The notes beneath the pieces are model-generated. The model searched no databases and had not been told where the DNA came from. It saw nothing but the letters and a program-made list of their open reading frames with translations. DNA of 64,000 nt from Oculatella sp. LEGE 06141. Lineage in GTDB: Bacteria > Cyanobacteriota > Cyanobacteriia > Elainellales > Elainellaceae. Where the stretch lies: the NCBI RefSeq assembly GCF_015207605.1, contig NZ_JADEWO010000017.1:59317-123316 (forward strand), in the 5' to 3' direction. A program made the translations under genes and the position numbers. Below are positions 29,530-38,176 of the stretch, piece after piece. Numbering within the stretch: the stretch's first letter is position 1; each line of letters opens with the position of its first letter.

Positions 29530-29712
29530 TTAGCCAGACAACCCTGATTTCAACTCAACTTCCAGTTCTTGCAATCGTTGCCTTGCCGCTTCAATGTAGC
29601 GCAAGGCAAGCTGCTTATCTTCGACTTCTATATTAGCGATCGCCAACTCCAAGCATTCACAAACCAATTTAATAGCGGTGACCAATGATACTGACATAGA
29701 AGCGACTTTCAT
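29530..29712 (-). CDS. small hypothetical protein, helical
   Basis: 60 residues (55 if the internal ATG at 29697 is used). Composition is protein-like: AIKLVCECLELAIANIEVED followed by an amphipathic RYIEAARQRLQELEVELK. It converges with the preceding gene, and no clear Shine-Dalgarno precedes either ATG. Likely a genuine small cyanobacterial protein, but supported only by composition. Confidence 0.5.
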   Translation of the reverse strand: MKVASMSVSLVTAIKLVCECLELAIANIEVEDKQLALRYIEAARQRLQELEVELKSGLSG

Positions 29713-30272
29713 TAACTTTGTATTAGTCTTACTTCATTAGAATGGACAGTTATTTCGTTTAATTCGCACGTCTTCCTGCTTAATTTTAGTCAGCATGTAA
29801 GCGGAGGGTAATGTTACCGATACTACTTTTAACAATCTATTTTTACGTAGTTTTACAGCTAAATTATTTGACGGCTGCTCACAGAAATACAGCAACTTGT
29901 TGTGATGGCTGTTGAATGTAAACCTTGTGCTTAAACGCCCTGCCACACAGTATTTCATCTACATATAATCACTGTGGCTCCAAGCAAGACTCGGCTCTTT
30001 AATAACCGTTTGTTGTTTGTTAAAGGGTGTTTGAAACGATTCAAGTTCTGCCTTCATCCCCTAAATTCCCTCACCTTTGCAGAGTTTCGCACTATGTTGT
30101 GGTGCAAAATCCCTGTCTGGTTCAGCGCTCCCGTCAAAACCAGAGGTGGGAAATTTAAGGGACGGTTCGGATGTCAGTCAGCACTTTTCAAATAATCCTC
30201 TAAGAGCAAGCAGTGGGATGATAGTTGAAGCTTGAACCTTGCAGTATCACGAATCAGGAACTTTAACGAGAA
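29713..30272. other. 560-bp intergenic region with RNA-like structure upstream of mmsA
   Basis: No convincing coding sequence; a 73-codon minus frame at 29737-29958 is rejected. The part from about 30090 to 30210 shows pairing potential (CTGGTT with AACCAG around 30116-30142) and ends in a degenerate repeat shared with 36651-36693, listed separately. Confidence 0.45.
30161..30204 (+). repeat. degenerate dispersed repeat, copy 1
   Basis: GACGGTTCGGATGTCAGTCA continues to ACTTTTCAAATAATCCTCTAAG. It aligns with 36651-36693: GGTTC, G.CA.TC.G.ACTTTT.AA, ATCC.CTAAG are shared in order, by eye about 70% identity. Both copies are intergenic. Function unknown; a decayed end of a mobile element or a structured RNA are possibilities. 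Confidence 0.45.
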
Positions 30273-31751
30273 ATGTCGCAGGCAGACGTTTTGCAGAACT
30301 ACATCAACGGCGAGTGGCGTGACGCTAACGCTAGTGACTATCTTGACGTTATGAATCCGGCTACGGCAGAACGGCTAGCCCAAGTGCCGCTTTCTTCAGG
30401 CCATGATGTTGATCGGGCGGCACAGGCGGCAGCAGCGGCGTTCAAAACCTGGCGACGAACCCCACCCACTCAGCGAGTACAGTATCTATTTCGGCTGAAG
30501 GTGCTGCTGGAGGAGCAGTTTGAGGACTTAGCCCGCACGATTACGATGGAGTGTGGCAAGACATTGGCCGAAGCACGGGGCGAATTGCAACGAGCGATCG
30601 AAAATGTGGAAATTGCCTGCGGTATCCCCATGATGATGCAGGGCACCAATCTGGAAGACATCGCCACAGGTATTGACGAAATCATGATTCGGCAGCCGTT
30701 GGGGGTGGCTGCGACCATTGCTCCGTTCAATTTTCCGGGCATGATTCCTTTCTGGTTCATGCCCTATGCGATCGCCTGTGGCAACACCTACATCGTCAAG
30801 CCGTCGGAAAAGGTGCCTTTAACGATGCAAAAGGTGTTCCGGCTAGTTGATCAGTTGGGATTGCCCAAAGGGGTGCTAAATCTGGTGCATGGGTCAAAGG
30901 AAGCGGTAGACGCTATTCTCGATCATCCAGCGATTCGAGCCATTAGCTTTGTCGGGTCTACTCCGGTGGCTCGCTACGTTTACAGCCGCGCCGCAGCCAA
31001 CGGCAAACGAATGCAGTGCCAGGGGGGTGCTAAAAATCCGGTGATTATTTTGCCGGATGCGGATCTGGACACCACCACTCGGATCACGGCAGACAGTGCG
31101 TTTGGCTGTGCTGGACAGCGCTGTTTGGCGGCTTCGGTGGCTGTCACGGTTGGAGAGGCGAAACAGCGCTACACAGAGGCGATCGCCCAGGCTGCAACCG
31201 ATCGTGTAGTGGGCAACGGGTTAGATGAGCAGGTGCAAATGGGGCCAGTAATTACGCCTCAGAGCCGGACGCGAATTGAGCAGTTGATTCAGCAGGGTGC
31301 TGATGAGGGGGCACGAGTCTTAGTAGATGGACGATCGCCCAACCTCACTGGATGCGAACAGGGTAATTTTGTACGACCCACCATTTTGCAAGATGTTGAT
31401 CCGAATAGCGCGATCGCACACACCGAGATTTTTGGCCCGGTGTTGAGTTTAATTCACGTTAAGACCCTTGATGAGGCGATCGCGCTAATCAACAGCGGTC
31501 AATTTGGCAATATGGCCTGTTTGTTTACCAGCAGCGGAGCAGCGGCTCGTAAGTTTCGCTACGAAGCCGAAGCGGGCAACATTGGCATCAACATTGGAGT
31601 GGCGGCACCAATGGCGTTTTTCCCCTTCAGCGGCTGGAAGGATAGCTTCTTTGGCGATTTGCACGGGCAGGGACAACATGCTGTTGAGTTTTTTACGCAA
31701 ACTAAGGTGGTTGTAGAACGCTGGCGTGAGGATTGGTCACGCCAGTTTTAA
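30273..31751 (+). CDS. mmsA: CoA-acylating methylmalonate-semialdehyde dehydrogenase
   Basis: 492 residues. It oxidises methylmalonate or malonate semialdehyde with NAD+ and CoA to propionyl- or acetyl-CoA, a step of valine, beta-alanine and inositol breakdown. N-terminus [33 protein letters not shown], catalytic Cys284 in [12 protein letters not shown]. The general-base Glu of hydrolytic ALDHs (ELGGK) is replaced in [10 protein letters not shown], as in the CoA-acylating group. The C-terminal [19 protein letters not shown] is also MmsA-typical. No other valine or inositol catabolic genes are nearby, so its physiological substrate here is open. Confidence 0.93.
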   Translation: MSQADVLQNYINGEWRDANASDYLDVMNPATAERLAQVPLSSGHDVDRAAQAAAAAFKTWRRTPPTQRVQYLFRLKVLLEEQFEDLARTITMECGKTLAEARGELQRAIENVEIACGIPMMMQGTNLEDIATGIDEIMIRQPLGVAATIAPFNFPGMIPFWFMPYAIACGNTYIVKPSEKVPLTMQKVFRLVDQLGLPKGVLNLVHGSKEAVDAILDHPAIRAISFVGSTPVARYVYSRAAANGKRMQCQGGAKNPVIILPDADLDTTTRITADSAFGCAGQRCLAASVAVTVGEAKQRYTEAIAQAATDRVVGNGLDEQVQMGPVITPQSRTRIEQLIQQGADEGARVLVDGRSPNLTGCEQGNFVRPTILQDVDPNSAIAHTEIFGPVLSLIHVKTLDEAIALINSGQFGNMACLFTSSGAAARKFRYEAEAGNIGINIGVAAPMAFFPFSGWKDSFFGDLHGQGQHAVEFFTQTKVVVERWREDWSRQF

Positions 31752-31780
31752 GCGAATCGACTTCATGGTTGCAACAAACA

Positions 31781-31806
31781 ACCTCCGGGCAGTTGCTCGG
31801 AGGTTC
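31781..31806. terminator. hairpin after mmsA
   Basis: AACCTCCG pairs perfectly with CGGAGGTT around a 10-base loop, 30 bp after the mmsA stop and between convergent genes. No T-run, so termination efficiency is uncertain. Confidence 0.5.
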
Positions 31807-31881
31807 GATCAGCGAAATGGTTGATTGCAGTTCCAATCTCAACGCTTGAGAGGCAGAGATTGGACCATATCGACTCGTGGA

Positions 31882-32451
31882 CTAATCGGCCTGTTCCCGG
31901 CTAGCAGGGCCGATCGAAGCCACCTTGTGACGGAAGGTTAGCTCACCGCCAAACCAGCCACCCAAACCCAGCAAGCTGGCAACAATCACCGAGATAATTA
32001 AGCCAGTCGGCAATACGCCACCTTCTTGATTTCCCCATCGCAAGCTAAGGTTGATACCCGTTGCCACGATCGCCGCCACATTAATATACATGTGTGCCCA
32101 GCCAGCCTTGCGCTTACGGACACGCTTGATATTGATGAAGTCAAACATGCCAATAACCGCCGCCAACAGGCCAGCCGTAAACCCCAAGCCGATAAGCCAA
32201 ATGGAAGCGCGTGCCCAAAACGGATCGCGGGTTAGCCAGTAACCAATATCAGACCCAGCCGCGCCAACCAAAAAAGCAACGGGAAAAATAACAATAATGG
32301 GATGAATGGGATGTCCGGCGATCGCCACAGAACTGGTAATTCCAGTACTGCGATAATCCGTATCCTTACTCTCTAAAACCCAGGGAATGTTCGGATAAGG
32401 AGTCTGGTTACTGCTATTTTGCTCACGCTGGCTTGAATCGGTTGTCTTCAT
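31882..32451 (-). CDS. DUF2231 domain membrane protein
   Basis: 189 residues. After a 45-residue Ser/Gln/Asn-rich hydrophilic N-terminus come four transmembrane helices with the DUF2231 signature AGHPIHPIIVIFPVAFLVGA. The family often sits with heme or redox genes; the biochemical role is unknown. ATG with AGGAG 8 bases upstream. It is the most downstream gene of the minus-strand block that runs from the SDR gene through the hemerythrins and DUF2993 proteins. Confidence 0.85.
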   Translation of the reverse strand: MKTTDSSQREQNSSNQTPYPNIPWVLESKDTDYRSTGITSSVAIAGHPIHPIIVIFPVAFLVGAAGSDIGYWLTRDPFWARASIWLIGLGFTAGLLAAVIGMFDFINIKRVRKRKAGWAHMYINVAAIVATGINLSLRWGNQEGGVLPTGLIISVIVASLLGLGGWFGGELTFRHKVASIGPASREQAD

Positions 32452-32590
32452 GCATTTTCTCCTGTCGCATTTGCAATACCGTCAATCGATTAATTGGCAT
32501 CTAACGGCTATTTCATTAGTATTCAGCTTGTTAGATGCCAACATCTCGCTTTGGGAAGAGGTCACATCTGAACCGATTTGTATTCACTTC

Positions 32591-33331
32591 TTAACCAGGA
32601 AATTGTTCGACGTGAGCTTGCGCCTGCATCACTAGCTTGCCTTTCTGGACATCTAGCTTTTGCAACTGTAGCGACATCCCTTGCAGCTCAAAATTGCGTA
32701 AGTCCAGCAAATCTTTGGCGCTGTTGAGCAACGCATCGGTTAGCTCCGGTGAAACTTCCTGCCCCTCTGCGTACTGAATATCTTCCAACGCCACGCGGTT
32801 TCCGCCTTCTGCAACCCGTGGCACTGCCGTAAACGCAACCTGTCTCTTCTCGTTCTTTTGCGGAATAAACACCTCTGATTCCAAAGCCACCTTGTTATCT
32901 TCGGGGATGCGGAATTTGACGTTACGCAAACTTACTTTTAATGATTCTCCATTGATAGTGAGCTGCTGGTCGCGCAGTTTGGCCTGGATATACTCAGCGT
33001 TGAAAGCCCGCTCCAGATCGCCTTCTGTCAAAACAACATGAGCAGAAGCATCAGTAGGACGTTTTAGCTCAATGTCGCCAAATGCCGCTTTCAGTGGGTC
33101 GATGGCGATCGCATTCGTTTTGAGGGTCAGTTCTTCGGTGCGGAGGTCTTTTTGCATCACCATCCCTCTGCCCTCAATCTCTGCCGATTCCAGTTCTCCT
33201 TGAACCAGTTTGCCGGGGTCAGTACGCAAATCAACATCGAGGCTTTCAACCTCATCTAACTGAGAAGACATACCCACTTCTGCGGCCTTGCTCAATGCCT
33301 GTTCGCCCATGTCAGGGTTACCGGATGCCAT
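32591..33331 (-). CDS. DUF2993 family protein, paralogue 1
   Basis: 246 residues from the ATG at 33331 (a TTG 30 bases upstream is an alternative). It has the DUF2993 pattern: QLDEVESLDVDLRTDPGKLV, LVQGELESAEIEGRGMV, LRTEELTLKTNAIAIDPLKA, then ADAHVVLTEGDLERAFNA-like segment. Family members (LmeA-like) are beta-rich proteins thought to bind lipids at the envelope. It has no signal peptide or membrane helix. It is homologous to the gene just upstream (33451-34209), an obvious tandem duplication. Confidence 0.82.
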   Translation of the reverse strand: MASGNPDMGEQALSKAAEVGMSSQLDEVESLDVDLRTDPGKLVQGELESAEIEGRGMVMQKDLRTEELTLKTNAIAIDPLKAAFGDIELKRPTDASAHVVLTEGDLERAFNAEYIQAKLRDQQLTINGESLKVSLRNVKFRIPEDNKVALESEVFIPQKNEKRQVAFTAVPRVAEGGNRVALEDIQYAEGQEVSPELTDALLNSAKDLLDLRNFELQGMSLQLQKLDVQKGKLVMQAQAHVEQFPG

Positions 33332-33450
33332 AATAATTGTTCCTAATTTGAGTGGTTTCAAAGGGTGATAAATCTGTGCTAAATGGAAGCCATTAACGCT
33401 GGCAAATATCCATTTAGCGATAGAAAAGCGCTCTTACTCTTGATAGAGTG

Positions 33451-34209
33451 TTAAGACAAGTCTGCTAACTCAGGAATTTGTCTAAGGTCTGCCTTAAGCC
33501 ATAGGACGAACCGATTATCATCAACTTCTATCTGCTGAATCTGAACCGATACGTCTTTGAAATGGAAAGAACGCAACTGTATGAATTCGCTCATTTTCAT
33601 TGCGAGTGCCGCAGTCTCCCGTAGCAACAATGCTTTGTTCGGATCGTCATAGCGACTCGACTCAAAAATGATGGTTTGCCCACCGTTCCAGAACCGCATA
33701 GCCAGTTCCATTTCGATAGGCTGCACGCTCTCCGGTCGATGCGCCAGCATGGTTACCTTCAAAATAAATCTGCCGTCACCGGGTAAATAACAGGTAACAT
33801 GCTGCATGCTGAGCGGTAACGTGCGCTCGTCCACCGGGAGGGGTAAATGTTGCAAGCGATCGCGCACAACTTCAGCGTTCATCGTCTGGTTAAGGTCGGC
33901 TTCTGTTAGCGTTACCTTAACCGCTACATCTGCTGATTCTGTTAATTCGAGCTTGCCAGTGGCGGCGCTTAGCAGGTCGATCGCCAGCCGATCGACACGA
34001 ACCTTGAGTTCCGACATGGAAAGGTCTTGCGAAGTCGATAGCCGTTCGCCTTCCAGGGTGACAGAGTCAGTTTTGCCGGTTAACAGTTGCAGCAAATCAC
34101 CGTTAACCACAACCTGCAAATCATCAGCCCCTTCTAACTGACTTGCCAAACCCATCTTGAGCAAGTTGCTCAAGATGGTATCACCAATTCCTGTTGTTTC
34201 TTGTTGCAT
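33451..34209 (-). CDS. DUF2993 family protein, paralogue 2
   Basis: 252 residues, start taken at the ATG (34209) directly after a GTG. It aligns along its whole length with the downstream paralogue: LASQLEGADDLQVVVNGDLL, SDSVTLEGERLSTSQDLSM-like part, VRVDRLAIDLLSAATGKLEL, VTLTEADLNQTMNAEVVRD. No signal peptide is visible. Lipid-binding function is inferred only from distant family members. Gap to the paralogue is about 120 bp, so they may share a transcript. Confidence 0.8.
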   Translation of the reverse strand: MQQETTGIGDTILSNLLKMGLASQLEGADDLQVVVNGDLLQLLTGKTDSVTLEGERLSTSQDLSMSELKVRVDRLAIDLLSAATGKLELTESADVAVKVTLTEADLNQTMNAEVVRDRLQHLPLPVDERTLPLSMQHVTCYLPGDGRFILKVTMLAHRPESVQPIEMELAMRFWNGGQTIIFESSRYDDPNKALLLRETAALAMKMSEFIQLRSFHFKDVSVQIQQIEVDDNRFVLWLKADLRQIPELADLS

Positions 34210-34538
34210 CACAACACGATTTCTTACGCAAAATTCGCTGTTAAAAATTTAGGAAATAACGAAAAAAGCAGTTGGATAAAACCCTCAATTCCACACACGG
34301 CTTCACCATTAAAACCAGCGTTTCAGCAAGTCCCAAACCCCAGAGTATGGACGCTCGGTTTAATTGATTGTGGCTCAAAACCGTTTGCAGGAATGGTTTG
34401 AGACGTAGCCATGTGTTACATTCGTTTTTCCAGCAACCAAGAGGGTATTGCCCCTGCAAACGAGGGGAATACAGGCCGTTTTGGCTGTCTTAAGTTTCGG
34501 TTCGGCTGAGCGTTGGTCGAAGCTCAAAAGCGAAGAAT

Positions 34539-35021
34539 TTAGGGACTGCTAACCATTGCCGCTTCAACCTCGTCAACCATCTGCAACTTTGCAGTTTTGA
34601 ACTCTTGAGCAAGCGCTCTTAGCTGTTGGTCGCTAATGTGACGGCGAACCATTGTAAAGACATCACTTTCTTCTTCTTCAACGTGATGCCGAACGGCTTC
34701 TTTCAGTTGTCGTAGCGTGTCCCTGAACTCGTTTGAGTTGGGTTTTGCAGCCTGAATATCTTCGAGCAACACTTTCATTTCGCTATGTTCTGCTTTCGCC
34801 TCTTCTACCAGGTTTTTAGCGTCCTCGTATTTTTGCAACGCTGGGTAGAAAACGGATTCTTCAGCTTGAGCATGAAGCGTCAGTTCTTTGTAGATGCGAT
34901 TAAGATACTCGTACACTTCCTCAGCTTCGCTGGCCGATTCGAGCCTGACGAAGTATTCGTCAACCTCGCGATGATCGGCTGTGATCAAGGAAAGAATATC
35001 GTCTGATTTTGAGTCTGTCAT
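34539..35021 (-). CDS. hemerythrin-like HHE domain protein, single domain
   Basis: 160 residues from the ATG at 35021, with AGGGGAAAG upstream; the 26-codon longer frame lacks such a site. The four-helix HHE fold has all usual histidine motifs: ITADHREVDEYF, LTLHAQAEESVFYPAL, KAEHSEMKVLLEDI, and VRHHVEEEESDVF. These residues bind a di-iron (or mono-iron) centre for O2, NO or iron handling. It lies directly downstream of a longer hemerythrin-containing gene and together they head a stress-type block. Confidence 0.88.
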   Translation of the reverse strand: MTDSKSDDILSLITADHREVDEYFVRLESASEAEEVYEYLNRIYKELTLHAQAEESVFYPALQKYEDAKNLVEEAKAEHSEMKVLLEDIQAAKPNSNEFRDTLRQLKEAVRHHVEEEESDVFTMVRRHISDQQLRALAQEFKTAKLQMVDEVEAAMVSSP

Positions 35022-35153
35022 GTTCTTTCCCCTGTTGAACAGGTACGAAACTAAAGTTGGAAGAATGAGGCAGGATTGTGGTTTGTTGTCCTGCCTCAAC
35101 CTTATCTGGCGCGTTCACCAATGGTCAACTAATTTAACCGTTGGTTTGGAAGA

Positions 35154-36188
35154 TTACCGCGCCATCTTTGTTTGCAGTTTCTTCTTGGCTTCCTTAAACT
35201 GGGTTGCTAACTGCTCCTGCTGCTCGCTAGAGCAATTGTTGCGGATAGCGGCAAACATAGTGCTCTCTTCCTGACGAACATGGTCAAGAGTGATGTCTTT
35301 GAGGCGGCTAACCTTGGTCTTAAACTCCGGAGAGCCAGGGTTCGTCGATTTGATATCTTCCAGCATTTGCTTTTGCTGAGCCTGCTCGTCGTATAGCTCC
35401 TGGGTGTCGCTTTCTCCGTAGAACGGACGAACAGTGGGGTAGACAACCTGCTCCTCAGCCTCGGCATGAGCCGTTAAATCCTGATAAAGCTGACCAAAAT
35501 ATTCCTGGATTTTTTGAGGGTCGCTGCTGCTCTCAATTTCCTGGAATAGGGTTCTGGCTTTCTGGTGATCCATCCGAATTACGTCCTGGATGTTCATGTC
35601 AGACTTATCGGATGACTGCGTGACGGCACTGCCAAACACACCCGTCAGTGCGGCTACTGCATCCTGAACGCGACCCCAAACGCTTTGATCCGGCTCCTGC
35701 CCGGTCAATTCGCGGGTACCCATTACTTCCAGAACGCCCTTGAGTTGCTCCTGGTGTGCCCGGTTTTCGAAGTTGACAGTGTTTAAGGGAGCGATCGCTG
35801 CCTCAACATCAGCACCAACCACTTGACCCGCCTTGTGAACCAGCAGACCAGACATCACCTGTCCGTGCTTCAGCAATTCGTGTTGCGCTACTTTCTCATA
35901 TAGGCTTAGCTCAGAGCCTTGCATCAACTGTTGAATTTGCTCAACCATGCGCTGAACATTTTGTTTAGGCTCTGACTGTACCCCATACTGGGTAATGGCT
36001 GTGTCTAGCACACCCATGTTTTTTTGATCGTCAGACAGCATATTGTTAAACCGATCGCGAATGTCGGAATCGGTAATTTCCCGAATGAATTGCTGTTCAT
36101 TCGCAATTAGCAAATTTTGAATGGCGCGCATACTCGCTAACTTTTCAGCGATCGCAGCACGCTTAGTATCTGTAAGATTTGAAACCAT
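35154..36188 (-). CDS. two-domain protein: ferritin-like helical N-terminus plus hemerythrin-like C-terminus
   Basis: 344 residues from the ATG at 36188 (AAGGAGAAC upstream). The N-terminal 170 residues are all-helical (IAEKLASMRAIQNLLIANEQ, LSLYEKVAQHELLKHGQVMS) and look like a ferritin-like bundle, an inference. The C-terminal 145 residues align with the adjacent hemerythrin: VIRMDHQKARTLFQEIE, LTAHAEAEEQVVYPTV, LDHVRQEESTMF. The third histidine motif is changed: where the paralogue has AEHSEMK this one has DEQAQQKQM, so one metal-ligand His is Gln. It may bind iron differently or not at all. A linker of about 30 residues (VWGRVQDAVAALTGVFGSAV) joins the domains. Confidence 0.82.
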   Translation of the reverse strand: MVSNLTDTKRAAIAEKLASMRAIQNLLIANEQQFIREITDSDIRDRFNNMLSDDQKNMGVLDTAITQYGVQSEPKQNVQRMVEQIQQLMQGSELSLYEKVAQHELLKHGQVMSGLLVHKAGQVVGADVEAAIAPLNTVNFENRAHQEQLKGVLEVMGTRELTGQEPDQSVWGRVQDAVAALTGVFGSAVTQSSDKSDMNIQDVIRMDHQKARTLFQEIESSSDPQKIQEYFGQLYQDLTAHAEAEEQVVYPTVRPFYGESDTQELYDEQAQQKQMLEDIKSTNPGSPEFKTKVSRLKDITLDHVRQEESTMFAAIRNNCSSEQQEQLATQFKEAKKKLQTKMAR

Positions 36189-36538
36189 GTTTGATGTTCT
36201 CCTTCTCAATATCCACACAAAACTTTAAGTGCGAACATCTATTAAACGTGACACGCCAAAAAAATAAGTTCATCATCCTTTTGATGGAGCTAATTTTTGC
36301 CAGAAAAGATAATTTTATATCAGCCTTTTGAAAGCAAGATATCCTTAAGCGACTGCCAACAATCTTCTAATCCGATCTGAGGTAAACCGCAAGATCATTC
36401 GACAACCAAAGAACAGCTTTTTCGATGTTTTCTTTTAATTTGTTAGAAGCTCTATCTCTCTATAGAGTACAGAAGGCTTTGTAGCAATCAAACGCTTGTT
36501 TGATGCGTCTTAATCGGGTACATAAAACAAACAACAAT

Positions 36539-36571
36539 AGTCCCCTTCCATCTTAGAAAAGGTAGGGGACT
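36539..36571 (-). terminator. strong hairpin downstream of the SDR gene
   Basis: AGTCCCCTTCC at 36539-36549 pairs with GGTAGGGGACT at 36561-36571 (10 of 11 pairs, 11-base loop). On the minus strand it is followed by ATTGTTGTTTGTTTTATG, T-rich, so it fits a terminator about 195 bp after the SDR gene. Confidence 0.6.
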
Positions 36572-36650
36572 TCCGATTCGTTTCTGCTGCAAGGGCCCCC
36601 AATTTGAGCAATTTGAGGGACTTTGCACCTGTAGTCAGTCAGAATAGGGG

Positions 36651-36693
36651 AGCGGTTCAAGTGGCAATCGGTACTTTTGAACCATCCGCTAAG
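36651..36693 (+). repeat. degenerate dispersed repeat, copy 2
   Basis: AGCGGTTCAAGTGGCAATCG continues to GTACTTTTGAACCATCCGCTAAG. GGTTCAA and TTGAACC form a 7-bp stem in this copy. See the copy at 30161-30204. Confidence 0.45.
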
Positions 36694-36765
36694 CAGCATT
36701 CACAAGCAACAGTGACCTAACGTTCAACAAACCGCTAAACAACCCCTAATTCTTGCTGCTTTAAC

Positions 36766-37626
36766 TTATGCGTTTACCACAACGCCACCATTGGGATGCA
36801 ACACCTGTCCAGCGATGTAGGAAGCATCATCAGACGCTAAAAACACATAGCTAGTGGCCACTTCCCACGGTTGTCCAGGCCGACCCATCGGCACCTGCTT
36901 ACCAAATTCTGCCACTTGATCGGGTGGAAAAGTTGAAGGAATAAAAGGTGTCCAGATTGGACCAGGAGCAACAGCGTTGACCCGAATTCCCTTCTCAAGC
37001 AGAGATTGAGAAATGGAGCGAGTAAAAGCAAGAATTGCCCCCTTTGTGGTTGCATAACTGAGCAGGGCTTCGTTGCCTTTGTAAGCTACAACAGAGGTTG
37101 TATTGATGATTGAACTTCCTGCTTTTAAGTGAGGTAAAGCGGCTTTTGCAAAATAGAACATCGAGAAGATGTTAGTCGCAAAAACTGTTCCCAGCCGTTC
37201 AGCATCAACCGTTTCGATGCTTTCTTCTTTGTACTGTTCAGCCGCGTTATTGATCAGAATGTCAAGTTTGCCCAACTCTTTTACTGTTTGTTGAACCGCA
37301 TCCTGGCAGAACTTTTCGCCCTTAATGTCGCCAGCGATCGCCAAACAACGGCGACCCTCGGCTTCCACCAGTCGCTTCGTCTCTTTTGCATCTTCATGCT
37401 CGTTCAAATAGACGATCGCTACATCGGCTCCTTCCTTGGCATAAAGCACAGCAACAGAGCGGCCAATACCGCTATCTCCACCTGTAATTAATGCTACTTT
37501 GCCTTGAAGCTTACCGCTGGCTTTGTATCCCGAGTAATCGTACTCAGGTTGCGGCTCCATCTTGCTTTCCAGACCTGGCTTTCTGTCTTGCGCCTGGGGC
37601 GGAATTTTGTCCGGTGTAACCGTCAT
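36766..37626 (-). CDS. short-chain dehydrogenase/reductase, general-stress type
   Basis: 286 residues with a 40-residue N-terminal extension (PPQAQDRKPGLESKMEPQPE) typical of the YghA/GSP39 group of SDRs. Cofactor loop ALITGGDSGIGRSVAV, NNAAEQ, catalytic Ser in NTTSVVAYKG and YxxxK as YATTK. NAD(P)-dependent oxidoreductase; substrate unknown. Homologues in Bacillus belong to the general stress regulon, which fits the neighbouring hemerythrin, DUF2231 and Pmp3 genes. AGGAG precedes the ATG by 5 bases. Confidence 0.9.
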   Translation of the reverse strand: MTVTPDKIPPQAQDRKPGLESKMEPQPEYDYSGYKASGKLQGKVALITGGDSGIGRSVAVLYAKEGADVAIVYLNEHEDAKETKRLVEAEGRRCLAIAGDIKGEKFCQDAVQQTVKELGKLDILINNAAEQYKEESIETVDAERLGTVFATNIFSMFYFAKAALPHLKAGSSIINTTSVVAYKGNEALLSYATTKGAILAFTRSISQSLLEKGIRVNAVAPGPIWTPFIPSTFPPDQVAEFGKQVPMGRPGQPWEVATSYVFLASDDASYIAGQVLHPNGGVVVNA

Positions 37627-38176
37627 AAAATCTCCTGAATAAATTATTTGAACAGTCGAATTGAACAGTCGAACAGCGATAAAGCTCAGTCGGAACCGTA
37701 GCCTGCATTAAACAAAGCGGCAGACAGCCTGGGTGACGAATAATTTTTATCGCTTTCGATTGGAATACCAACGCTATCTCCCGCCGCGCGACGGGTCAGG
37801 TAACACATCCACCGGAATGACCTGCATCACTGCTACAGACCCGCCTCTAGAAAAGAAAACATTGATTTCACCACACGCGCTAAACCAAACAGCAGAAGGG
37901 GATTTAGAGAACGGGTATGGTATCAGGGTGGATTCTGTCGAGGGGAGCGTTTTCCGGCATGGTCAGCTATGTTCAGGTTATCGATCGCTCCAAGGGGCTT
38001 TATCGCTCCAAAGGGTGAAAGCAGCAAACCAGTAGTCAACCCCAAGAAATAGATTAATTTTGCCGTTCACGTTCAGTTTCAAGAGAATGGTTAACAGTGC
38101 TGACGGTCAGTCCTCCTTTTCCGGCCTGCCGCAGGGGCTAAGCCCCAATTTCTGGCAACGCCGCACCCTGCACCGA
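37627..38176. other. 550-bp intergenic region
   Basis: Two overlapping open frames of about 100 codons on the plus strand (37733-38035 and 38060-38392) have no recognisable family, and the second runs into the oxidoreductase gene on the other strand; neither is called. A small GGGGCTTAGCCCC palindrome near 38135 could end the oxidoreductase transcript. Confidence 0.4.

Larger units (their letters stand above)
36189..36765. other. 577-bp intergenic region
   Basis: Holds the promoter of the hemerythrin gene, a strong hairpin at 36539-36571 and the second copy of the degenerate repeat at 36651-36693. No gene is seen. Confidence 0.5.

Noticed and set aside
29737..29958. 73-codon minus frame
   Set aside because: Composition unlike a protein, no ribosome site.
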